Positions 15,283-22,033 of a DNA stretch of 26,522 nucleotides are shown here, one piece after another. Positions within the stretch are counted from its first letter, which is position 1. Every line of letters starts with the position of its first letter. Origin of the DNA: Haliea sp041746975 (GTDB taxonomy: Bacteria; Pseudomonadota; Gammaproteobacteria; Pseudomonadales; Halieaceae); NCBI GenBank assembly GCA_041746975.1, contig JBGTGB010000260.1, positions 1-26,522 on the forward strand. The letters run 5' to 3'. A program made the translations under genes and the position numbers. The notes below the pieces were generated by a model, which was not told where the DNA came from, ran no database searches, and worked only from the letters and a program-made list of their open reading frames with translations.

Positions 15283-15828
15283 ATGGACCCGAACCTTGAA
15301 CAACAGCTGCAGGCCCTGCTCGACAAGCAGGCGATCATGGAGCTGATCAACGCCTACTGCAATGCCGCCGATCGCCACGACAACGAGAAATTTCGCTCGC
15401 TGTACCACGAGGACGCCATCGACGACCACGGCTCCTTTTTCAAGGGCCTGGCGATGGAGTTCATCGATTCCCTGCCGGATATCCAGGCCAACATGGAGAT
15501 CCTGCACCACAACGTGACCACGGTGAATATCAAGCTGGACGGCGACCGCGCCGAGGGCGAGGTCTACATTATCGCCTTCCACAAGATCAGCAGCGACGAA
15601 GGTCCATTTGACCTGCTGATCGGCGGCCGCTATTTTGACCGCTACGAAAAACGTGATGGTGTCTGGAAGTTTAGCTACCGCGCAGTGGACGCGGATTGGG
15701 CCAACCTGCACCAGCCGTCTATCGTCAATCTGGACAATCCGGTCATCAAGGGCGCCCACATCGGCAAGCCCGGCCTGTCGGACCCGTCTTACTCCATTTT
15801 CGAGCTACTGCAGTGGGGCAAGCGCTGA
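15283..15828 (+). CDS. SnoaL-like / nuclear transport factor 2-fold protein
   Basis: The product is 181 residues. The N-terminal pattern LLDKQAIMELINAYCNAADRHDNEKFRSLYHEDAIDDHG is the classic opening of SnoaL_4-type cone-fold proteins, and the core runs to about residue 140 (GGRYFDRYEKRDGVWKFSYR). Members include hydratases, isomerases and dehydratases in catabolic and polyketide pathways, as well as non-enzymes. His and Asp residues near HEDAIDDHG (about 43-51) could line the pocket. GGAG lies 8 nt before the ATG at 15283. It follows the receptor gene and is followed after 38 nt by a thioesterase gene, so it likely belongs to one catabolic unit. The reaction is unknown. Confidence 0.82.
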   Translation: MDPNLEQQLQALLDKQAIMELINAYCNAADRHDNEKFRSLYHEDAIDDHGSFFKGLAMEFIDSLPDIQANMEILHHNVTTVNIKLDGDRAEGEVYIIAFHKISSDEGPFDLLIGGRYFDRYEKRDGVWKFSYRAVDADWANLHQPSIVNLDNPVIKGAHIGKPGLSDPSYSIFELLQWGKR

Positions 15829-15866
15829 ATCGCCGCCCATCTGGCCAAAACTGACAAGGGATACCC

Positions 15867-16283
15867 GTGACCAAGCAAGAACGGCTGCAAGCCGCGAATG
15901 AACATTTGCCACCCTGCCTGCAGATCCTCAATGCCCGGATGCTCGACTTTGACAGCGAGGCCGGTACCGCGGAACTGCAGTTTGACGTCAGCGAGCAATT
16001 TTGCCACTCGGTAAATGTCGTCCAGGGCGGCAACGTCACCGCAATGCTGGACGCCGCCATGTCCCATGCCCTGTTCATGCAGGAAACCGATGTTGTCGCC
16101 CTGCCTACGCTGGAACTGAAGGTAAGCTTCCTCGAGCCTACCCTGGCGGGGCGTATTACCGCGCATGGCAGGGTAATCAAGAGCGGTCGCAGCATCGCCT
16201 TTCTGGAGGGCACCCTGATCAATGCCGAGGGGCTGGTGGCAGCGACCGCCTCCTCCACCGCCAAGCTCGTTCGACGCAAATAG
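15867..16283 (+). CDS. PaaI-type hotdog-fold thioesterase
   Basis: The product is 138 residues with the hotdog-fold signature NVVQGGNVTAMLDAAMSHA (about 51-69), LELKVSFLEPTLAGRITAHGRV and a final ATASSTAKL. Such proteins hydrolyse acyl-CoA thioesters, often phenylacetyl-CoA-like or fatty acyl-CoA intermediates. The usual HGG is QGG here, a variant found in part of the family; Asp64 lies in the position of the general base. The start is GTG at 15867 with AAGGG just upstream. Only 8 nt separate it from the PQQ dehydrogenase gene, so these are co-transcribed. The substrate is not evident. Confidence 0.83.
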   Translation: MTKQERLQAANEHLPPCLQILNARMLDFDSEAGTAELQFDVSEQFCHSVNVVQGGNVTAMLDAAMSHALFMQETDVVALPTLELKVSFLEPTLAGRITAHGRVIKSGRSIAFLEGTLINAEGLVAATASSTAKLVRRK

Positions 16284-16291
16284 GTCATCCC

Positions 16292-18445
16292 ATGCCCGGC
16301 TACCCTGCCCGAATCGCCCTGGTGACGCTATTGGCAGGGCTATCCTCAGGGCTTGGCATCCAGGCAGCCCAGGCCCAGGACTACGAGGGCTGGCAGACCT
16401 ACGGCGGCGATCAGGGCAATAGCCACTACTCCGAGCTGGAGCAGATCAACCGCGCCAATGTAGGGGAGCTGGAGCTGGCCTGGCGCTATGCCAGCGCTCA
16501 CGGCCACACCCTGCCCCCCAGCTCGGAACTGCAGGTCAACCCGATCGTGGTAGACGGCGTGCTGTACGGGCGCAACCCGCTGCACAACGTGTTTGCGGTG
16601 GACGCGGCCAGCGGCGCAGAATTGTGGACCTTCAGTCCGCCGCTGGAACATGTCGGCATGTCCAATATGCGCGGAGTGACATACTGGCGCAACGGCGATG
16701 ACGCCCGCATTCTGTTCAGCACGGGCCACTTCCTGATGGCCCTGAACGCGCGCAGCGGTAAACTCATTGCGGGGTTTGGCCGCGAAGGCCGTGTCGATCT
16801 TCGCGAGGGCCTGGGCCGCGATCCGGAACTGATCAGTATCAACACCCCCTCCCCCGGCGTCATCTTCGAGAATCTGATCATCATGGGCTCGGCGGTCACG
16901 GAGACCGCCGGCTCCGCCCCCGGCGACATCCGTGCCTACGATGTGCGCAGCGGCAAGCTGGCCTGGACCTTCCACACCATTCCCAAGCCAGGCCAGTTTG
17001 GCGCCGATACCTGGCCCGAAGGCGCCCGCGACAGCGCCGGTGGTGCCAATGCCTGGGCCGGCATGAGCGTGGATGAGGCCCGGGGACTGGTGTTCGTCCC
17101 CACCGGCTCGCCGGCACCGGATTTCGACGGTTCCGCCCGTCACGGTGCCAACCTCTTTGGCAACACCCTGCTGGCCCTGGACGCACGCACCGGCGAGCGG
17201 CGCTGGCATTTCCAGACCGTGCACCACGATCTCTGGGACCGGGACCTCAGCTCGGCACCAGCGCTGGTTACTATGACCGCAGGTGAACAGTCCCGTGACC
17301 TGGTAGCCCAGGCCTCCAAGGAAGGTGTGGTGTACCTGTTCGACCGCGACAATGGCGAACCTGTTTTCCCGATCGAGGAAGTCCCGGTGCCGGGCTCGGA
17401 CATTGCCGGCGTTTACAGCTACCCGACCCAGCCCCGGGCGACACTGCCGGAACCCTTTGCCCGCCAGCACATGACAGAGGATGACCTCACGGACATCTCC
17501 CCGGAAGCCAACGCCGCCGCGCGCAAGGTGTGGGAGGAAGCCCACGAGCTGGCCTGGCTGCGTCCCGCTGGTCTGCGTAAAAGTATCCTGCTGCCTGGTT
17601 TCTATGGCGGTGCCAACTGGGGTGGCGGTGCCTTCGACCCGGCTACCAATCTGTATTACATCAACGCCATGAATGCCCCCAACATCCTGCACATGGAAGC
17701 AGTGGAGGTCGCCCTGGGCTCCACCATGGGCGTCGGCGAATATGTGTTTCGACAACAGTGCAGCAGTTGTCACGGCGTAAACATGGAGGGCTTCTACCCC
17801 TACGCACCGCCCCTCTCTGGTGTTGAGAATCGCATCAGCAAACGCGAAGCCTTCGACATCACCACCGCCGGCAAGGGCCGGATGATGCCCTTCAGTCATT
17901 TGTCGCGGCACGAACGGGAGGCGGTGGTGGATTACCTGTTTGCCTACAGCGCCGGAGACCTGGGCGCGGTGGAAGACGGTGACGCTGCGGCCGCGGCAAC
18001 CGAAACCGTGCACGTATTCGCTGGCTACCGCGACTTCGTCGATGGCGAGTACTATCCAGCGGTCAAACCCCCGTGGGGCACCCTTAGCGCCATCGACTTT
18101 GTCTCCGGCAAGATCCGCTGGCAGGTGCCGCTGGGGGAATATGCAGCCCTGAACGCGCGCGGTATCGCGCCCACCGGTACTCGCAATTTCGGCGGCCCGG
18201 TGGTCACCGCCGGCGGTCTGCTGATCATCGCCGCGACGGCAGATGAAAAGCTGCGCATCTTCGACAAAACCGACGGCAGCCTGCTATGGGAGTACCAGCT
18301 GCCGGCGGGTGGCTATGCCACCCCGGCCACTTACGCCATCGACGGCCGCCAGTACATCGTCATTACCGCCAGCGGCGGCAAGCTGGGGACTCCAACCGGG
18401 GATGAGTACCTGGCGTTCGCGCTGCCGGCAAGTTCCCCGCCCTGA
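16292..18445 (+). CDS. PQQ-dependent dehydrogenase with embedded cytochrome c domain
   Basis: The product is 717 residues, exported by an N-terminal signal peptide (about 1-28, ending AAQAQ). The beta-propeller carries W-motif-like repeats (SGAELWTFSPP, SGKLAWTFHT, TGERRWHFQT). It also has VHHDLWDRD (310-318), which matches the active-site region of quinoprotein glucose-type dehydrogenases (Asp316 as likely catalytic acid). A c-type haem domain with CSSCH (490-494) and a distal Met in GKGRMMPFSHL interrupts the propeller before its last blades (FVSGKIRWQVPLGEY, DGSLLWEYQLPAGG). It should oxidise an alcohol, aldehyde or sugar in the periplasm and pass electrons to its own haem. Close relatives have membrane helices; none is seen here. 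The ATG at 16292 follows the thioesterase stop by 8 nt; longer in-frame extensions lie inside that gene. Confidence 0.9.
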   Translation: MPGYPARIALVTLLAGLSSGLGIQAAQAQDYEGWQTYGGDQGNSHYSELEQINRANVGELELAWRYASAHGHTLPPSSELQVNPIVVDGVLYGRNPLHNVFAVDAASGAELWTFSPPLEHVGMSNMRGVTYWRNGDDARILFSTGHFLMALNARSGKLIAGFGREGRVDLREGLGRDPELISINTPSPGVIFENLIIMGSAVTETAGSAPGDIRAYDVRSGKLAWTFHTIPKPGQFGADTWPEGARDSAGGANAWAGMSVDEARGLVFVPTGSPAPDFDGSARHGANLFGNTLLALDARTGERRWHFQTVHHDLWDRDLSSAPALVTMTAGEQSRDLVAQASKEGVVYLFDRDNGEPVFPIEEVPVPGSDIAGVYSYPTQPRATLPEPFARQHMTEDDLTDISPEANAAARKVWEEAHELAWLRPAGLRKSILLPGFYGGANWGGGAFDPATNLYYINAMNAPNILHMEAVEVALGSTMGVGEYVFRQQCSSCHGVNMEGFYPYAPPLSGVENRISKREAFDITTAGKGRMMPFSHLSRHEREAVVDYLFAYSAGDLGAVEDGDAAAAATETVHVFAGYRDFVDGEYYPAVKPPWGTLSAIDFVSGKIRWQVPLGEYAALNARGIAPTGTRNFGGPVVTAGGLLIIAATADEKLRIFDKTDGSLLWEYQLPAGGYATPATYAIDGRQYIVITASGGKLGTPTGDEYLAFALPASSPP

Positions 18446-18478
18446 GCGGCGAGGCGGCCAACCGGTCCAATCGCTCAG
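18442..18478. terminator. Inverted repeat across the convergent stops of the PQQ dehydrogenase and acidic-protein genes
   Basis: CTGAGCG (18442-18448) and CGCTCAG (18472-18478) are perfect 7-bp inverted repeats with a GC-rich 23-nt interior that can pair further. Each arm contains the stop codon of one of the two convergent genes. It is a plausible bidirectional terminator, though without T runs. Confidence 0.4.
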
Positions 18479-18858
18479 TTGCCGGCGGCGTTTAGCAGCT
18501 GGTCGGCGCGGTCAAAATAGCGTGGAGCGTACTTTTCGATACGTTTGCTGTCACCCTTCTCCGATGCCTGGTGGACCTCCTCGAGGTCATCCTCCATCTC
18601 CTCCAGTTCATCCTCGATGCGCTCAAGGGCGTTTTCCAGAGTATAGGTCAGGCGATGAATCTCGTTGAAATCGTCGCCCCGCACCTCACCCTTGTCCAGA
18701 ATGGCGCGCAGCCGCGCGTTATACTCGGTTAGATTGGCGAACGCTTCCTCCAGGGTCGCTGATGGCTCTCCCTTATAGTGTTCCGGGCGGTCGTCGGCGA
18801 AGACCGACGCCGACGTCAGGACCAGGGCGGCCAGGGTGAGGGCAAGTTGCTGTTTCAT
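18475..18858 (-). CDS. Small exported acidic helical protein (DUF6746-like)
   Basis: The product is 127 residues with a signal peptide (KQQLALTLAALVLTSASVFA, about 2-21) and a mature start DDRPEHYKGEPSATLEEA. The centre is a strongly acidic coiled coil (ENALERIEDELEEMEDDLEEV, about 75-95), and the C-terminus is KRIEKYAPRYFDRADQLL. It resembles the short proteins grouped as DUF6746, which I recall only by pattern; function is unknown. The ATG at 18858 has AAGGAT upstream; an earlier frame to 18891 would spoil the signal peptide. It faces the PQQ dehydrogenase gene and is divergent from the MBL-fold gene. Confidence 0.72.
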   Translation of the reverse strand: MKQQLALTLAALVLTSASVFADDRPEHYKGEPSATLEEAFANLTEYNARLRAILDKGEVRGDDFNEIHRLTYTLENALERIEDELEEMEDDLEEVHQASEKGDSKRIEKYAPRYFDRADQLLNAAGN

Positions 18859-19030
18859 GATGTCATCCTTGGATTTGCAAGCGCGCCGCATGCACGTTTG
18901 TCAGAGACGCTTATCCTGCCACAACGGGGATTACTGCGCGACAGCACACGCGTCACTATCATCCACGCCAAATGCGCCTTACTATCCGGGCATAATGACA
19001 CACGCCCCGAACTGAAAACGGAGATTTCCG

Positions 19031-20101
19031 GTGAAGAAAACCGCCCTGGTTCTCGGAGTGCTGGCGCTGGTGGCAGCCGGCCTGTATACCCAGCGCGGTC
19101 CAATCGCAGAACGGCTGATGGCGCGGCTTGCGCCCGCGATGATGTCGACCAACACCCTGGCAACATTAGAGGATGGCCTGCACCTGGCGGTGTGCGGCGC
19201 TGGAGGCCCCATGCCCGATGCGGTCAGATCAGGACCCTGCCTCGCCGTCATCGCCGGCGAGCGTCTGTTTGTCATCGATGCGGGCAGCAACGGCGTGCGC
19301 AACCTCGCCCGTATGCGCTATCCGATAGGCGCCATCGAGGCCGTGTTCCTCACCCACTTTCACTCCGACCATATCGACGGTCTCGGTGAACTGATGACCC
19401 TGCGCTGGGTACAGGGCAGTCATCAGGACCCATTGCCGGTGTACGGCCCCACGGGCGTCGAGCAGGTGGTCGACGGCTTCAATCGGGCCTACGCGTTGGA
19501 TGCCCGCTACCGCAGGGACCACCATGGCGAGGCGGTGGTGCCGATGCGCGGCGCGGGCATGCAGGCACTCAGCCTGGATCTGAGCGACGGCACGCTGCAC
19601 ACAGTCGATCTCGGAGCGGGCCTCCGGGTGACTCCCTTTAGCGTGGACCACGATCCGGCAAGCCCGGCGCTGGGTTATCGGGTCGATTACCGCGGCCGCA
19701 GCGTGGTAGTGTCAGGCGACACGGTTAAATCCGACGCTGTCGCCCGACACGCCCACAAGGTGGACCTGCTGGTGCACGAGGCGCTATCGCCGGAGCTGGT
19801 CATGATCATGAACGACGCTGCCGAAGCCACCGGCAATGCGGGCATGGCAAAGATTGCCCTGGACATCCTCGACTACCACGCAAGCCCGGTGGAGGCGGCG
19901 GAAACCGCGCGCGATGCGGAGGTGGGGCACCTGCTGTTCTACCATATTGTCCCGGCGCTACCGTCCGTCCCCGGCGCCGAGGCCGCGTGGCTGCAGGGGG
20001 TCGCCGACGTCTTCAGAGCGCACACCCTGGCGCGGGATGGCACCGTGGTGTCACTGCCGGCTGACAGCAGCGAGATCCGGGTCAGTCGTCACCGCCTGTA
20101 G
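19031..20101 (+). CDS. Membrane-anchored or exported MBL-fold metal-dependent hydrolase
   Basis: The product is 356 residues. A short basic start and hydrophobic segment (KKTALVLGVLALVAAGLY) serve as an anchor or signal. The metallo-beta-lactamase fold follows, with the metal motif THFHSDHIDGL (His109, His111, Asp113, His114 by my count), a further His in FSVDHDPASPALGYRV, Asp in VVVSGDTVKSD and His in LLVHEALS. This layout matches the RNase Z-like/arylsulfatase-type branch of MBL hydrolases. The start is GTG at 19031, preceded by GGAGATTTCC. The likely job is hydrolysis of an ester, sulfate or phosphodiester in the periplasm; the substrate is unknown. Tandem palindromic repeats follow the stop. 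Confidence 0.85.
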   Translation: MKKTALVLGVLALVAAGLYTQRGPIAERLMARLAPAMMSTNTLATLEDGLHLAVCGAGGPMPDAVRSGPCLAVIAGERLFVIDAGSNGVRNLARMRYPIGAIEAVFLTHFHSDHIDGLGELMTLRWVQGSHQDPLPVYGPTGVEQVVDGFNRAYALDARYRRDHHGEAVVPMRGAGMQALSLDLSDGTLHTVDLGAGLRVTPFSVDHDPASPALGYRVDYRGRSVVVSGDTVKSDAVARHAHKVDLLVHEALSPELVMIMNDAAEATGNAGMAKIALDILDYHASPVEAAETARDAEVGHLLFYHIVPALPSVPGAEAAWLQGVADVFRAHTLARDGTVVSLPADSSEIRVSRHRL

Positions 20102-20128
20102 GCACTGGATCTGATGCCGCAGCCAAGC

Positions 20129-20183
20129 ATAAAGGGTCAGGTCCTTTATTATTGAAGAATAAAGGGTCAGGTCCTTTATTATT
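20129..20183. repeat. Two tandem 25-bp palindromic repeats (REP-like)
   Basis: Two identical 25-bp copies lie at 20129-20153 and 20159-20183, 30 nt apart. Each begins ATAAAGGGTCAGG and ends TCCTTTATTATT, and contains the inverted repeat ATAAAGG/CCTTTAT. Elements with GGGTCAGG cores flanked by A/T are often seen near REP-associated transposase genes in gammaproteobacteria, though no transposase is present here. They lie between two convergent genes; the second overlaps the SDR stop codon. They may also act as a bidirectional terminator. Confidence 0.8.
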
Positions 20184-21012
20184 ACGTCTCCCCGGGCAGC
20201 AGGGCGGCACGGATGTTTGCAGCCATCTGTATCAGTGCCTCTCGGCGCGGCATGGCGGTGAGCGCAGCGAACATCGCCCGGTTCTGCTCACCGGCAACGT
20301 ATATCGGCCCATTGCGCAGGTTGCCCAGCGCTTCCAGAACCACCTCCCGCGGCGACATAATGCCCTCAAGGGTGGAGCTATCAATGCCCTGCAGGGCATG
20401 AGCCTCGGTGTCGGTACTGCCGGGGCACAGGGCCAGCACGTCCACGCCAGCGGTCGAAAGCTCCCCCCACAGGGACTCGCCCAGGCTATTGGTAAACGCC
20501 TTGCTGGCGGCGTAGGCCGCCGAATACGGGATCCCCATCAGGCCCTCGACGGAACTGGTAATAATGATACCGCCCCGCCCGCGGCGAAGGAGCTCCGGCA
20601 CCAGCCGGTGGGTCAGCTGCAGCGGCGCGGCGCAGTTGACCTGCAGCATCGCCGCCATTCGCGCGGGATCGTTGTCCTGGTGGGCGCCCTTGAGGCCAAA
20701 CCCTGCATTGCTGACCAGCAGGCCGATCTCCAGGCCAGCGGCGGCGGCCATGACCTGATCCACGGATGGCCGCTCGGCGAGGTCGGCACCACAGACGCGG
20801 ACATCCACTGCGTGAGCCCGCTCAAGTTCCTTCGCCAGGGTCTGCAGGCGATCTGTCCGGCGCGCTACCAGCAGCAGATCCATGCCGCGTGCGGCCAGCT
20901 CAATCGCAAAGGCGCGGCCGATGCCGGAGGAGGCGCCGGTAACCAGCGCTGCCGGCCCATAGCGGGCCGCAAACTCAGCTGCCGTCATGGCCTGCCCAGC
21001 TTGCTCGGTCAT
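20182..21012 (-). CDS. Short-chain dehydrogenase/reductase (SDR)
   Basis: The product is 276 residues with the classical SDR features: nucleotide-binding TGASSGIG (about 25-32), NAG at VSNAGFG (about 100), a catalytic Ser in IITSSVEG and the YAASK pair (Tyr-x3-Lys, about 167-171). LLVARR after the second strand suggests NADP(H) preference. It reduces or oxidises a carbonyl or alcohol of unknown identity. The ATG at 21012 is used here; an internal ATG at 20988, with GGGCAGG upstream, is equally possible and would still leave the fold complete. Its stop lies inside a palindromic repeat. It follows the toxin gene by 72 nt, but there is no reason to link the two. Confidence 0.87.
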   Translation of the reverse strand: MTEQAGQAMTAAEFAARYGPAALVTGASSGIGRAFAIELAARGMDLLLVARRTDRLQTLAKELERAHAVDVRVCGADLAERPSVDQVMAAAAGLEIGLLVSNAGFGLKGAHQDNDPARMAAMLQVNCAAPLQLTHRLVPELLRRGRGGIIITSSVEGLMGIPYSAAYAASKAFTNSLGESLWGELSTAGVDVLALCPGSTDTEAHALQGIDSSTLEGIMSPREVVLEALGNLRNGPIYVAGEQNRAMFAALTAMPRREALIQMAANIRAALLPGET

Positions 21013-21084
21013 GGGTTGACCCGCCGGGCGCCAAAGCGCGCTGCGTTGGGCTCAACCGGGCGAGATTGGTACAGTGGTTCGCGG

Positions 21085-21405
21085 TCAGGCATTTGCTGCG
21101 CCCCTGGGATTGAACAGGCCATCCGGGGCCAGCTCCGATGAGAGAAAATAGCCATCGTGGTAGCGGCACTGGGCAATGCTCAGGCGCTTGCCCTGGACCC
21201 GATACACCAGCCGATGCTTGCCATCAATGCGCCGAGACCAGAATCCTTCCCACCCCGCCCGCAGCGGCACCGGCGCGCCCGACCCGCTTGCGGGTTGCTG
21301 CTGTATCGCCCTGACCAGCTGGTTTATGCGCTGATGGGTGTTAGGGTCGTGCCTGGACCAGTACTGGTAGTCAACCCAGGCGCTGTGGGACCAGTAAAGG
21401 GTCAC
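21085..21405 (-). CDS. yoeB: YoeB/Txe-family toxin with altered active site and C-terminal extension
   Basis: The product is 106 residues, against 84 for E. coli YoeB, and aligns to it without gaps from residue 1: YWSHSAWVDYQYW, RINQLV, FWSRRIDGKHRLVY and CRYH. YoeB cuts mRNA on the ribosome and is neutralised by YefM. Of the four residues linked to catalysis in E. coli (Glu46, Arg65, His83, Tyr84), Arg65 and His83 remain but position 46 is Val and 84 is Asp. About 22 extra residues follow. The toxin may be weakened, or may cleave differently. The start is GTG at 21405, overlapping the antitoxin stop by GTGA, so translation is coupled. The identity of the family is secure; its activity is not. 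Confidence 0.9.
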   Translation of the reverse strand: MTLYWSHSAWVDYQYWSRHDPNTHQRINQLVRAIQQQPASGSGAPVPLRAGWEGFWSRRIDGKHRLVYRVQGKRLSIAQCRYHDGYFLSSELAPDGLFNPRGAANA

Positions 21406-21656
21406 AGGTCAAACAGGTCCGCCTGGACCTCCTCCCGCAATGCCACATCCGCTACCGCCTGATTAAGGCTGGCGGTATTGGCGGGGCTGCGCGTCAGGTG
21501 CGCCATCTCTTCCCAGGACTGAAAATCCGCCAGGCTCACAAGCACCGCCGGACGCCCGGCCTGGCGGGTAATGAGAACAGCTGAGCGGTCATCATTGACC
21601 TGGTCCAGCGTAGCCGCCAGATGGCGGCGAAAAGCAGAATAACTCATGACATCCAT
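21402..21656 (-). CDS. yefM: YefM/Phd-family antitoxin
   Basis: The product is 84 residues. The N-terminal half is the DNA-binding Phd/YefM fold (MSYSAFRRHLAATLDQVNDDRSAVLITRQAGRPAVLVSLADFQSWEE). The C-terminal half (TRSPANTASLNQAVADVALR) corresponds to YefM's SPAN segment that wraps and blocks YoeB. The start is the ATG at 21656, or three codons later at 21647; a longer frame to 21710 adds no family sequence. The gene overlaps the toxin by 4 nt. A promoter and a YefM-type TGTACA operator lie just upstream, so the pair should repress itself. Confidence 0.92.
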   Translation of the reverse strand: MDVMSYSAFRRHLAATLDQVNDDRSAVLITRQAGRPAVLVSLADFQSWEEMAHLTRSPANTASLNQAVADVALREEVQADLFDL

Positions 21657-21728
21657 GGGGAAGTCGTCTCCAGGTACAGAACCGCGTAGCGATATATTGT
21701 GCGCCGCCACCCTCCACAGCGCAACAAT

Positions 21729-21860
21729 GTACCTGTACAGATTCGATAACTTATTGTTTTATATAAAATAGATTTTTGAAGTACAAATTTAAGTACGACC
21801 ATTCAAACCCGCATCCGGGCGATCGCACCCGCTTTTGCGTACCTATTACAGTACAGGTAC
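21729..21860. repeat. Cluster of GTAC-centred repeats upstream of the toxin-antitoxin operon
   Basis: GTAC occurs seven times in about 130 nt of this AT-rich gap. GTACCTGTAC (21729-21738) is the exact reverse complement of GTACAGGTAC (21851-21860). GTACCT (21839-21844) pairs with AGGTAC (21855-21860). The spacing suggests several weak binding sites for the YefM-YoeB complex, flanking the promoter. The remainder of the gap up to 22033 holds no gene I can support. Confidence 0.6.
21734..21786 (-). promoter_or_regulatory. Promoter and TGTACA operator of the yefM-yoeB operon
   Basis: On the minus strand, -35 TTGTAC (21786-21781) and -10 TATAAA (21763-21758) are 17 nt apart, close to the sigma-70 ideal. 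Transcription should start near 21751. TGTACA (21739-21734), the core of the operators bound by YefM in E. coli, follows just downstream of that point, within GTACCTGTAC. More GTAC-containing sites lie further upstream. The arrangement fits autoregulation. Confidence 0.7.
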
Positions 21861-22033
21861 TTATTTGGTATCTTGCGCGCCCCTGATTGTAGGTAGCAGC
21901 CCGGGGCGGTCTCACTTGCGGACTCCATCCCTCCTCCTTTAATGTATGCCTTTAGACCATGCCCGTTCCACTCTCCGGCAGCCCCGTCTTTTGCGTCAGC
22001 ACAGTCTGCTGCCGTCACCCCAGGAGCCACTCC

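Noticed and set aside
16346..18013. A 555-codon open frame on the minus strand
   Set aside because: It is fully antisense to the PQQ dehydrogenase, which has clear motifs; the frame shows only His/Gly/Ala-rich shadow sequence.
20152..21141. A 329-codon plus-strand frame
   Set aside because: It lies antisense to the SDR gene with its intact TGASSGIG and YAASK motifs, and begins inside a repeat.
21803..22030. A 75-codon minus-strand frame upstream of the protease gene
   Set aside because: It has no ribosome site, no family resemblance and a composition unlike the neighbouring genes; it overlaps the protease leader.
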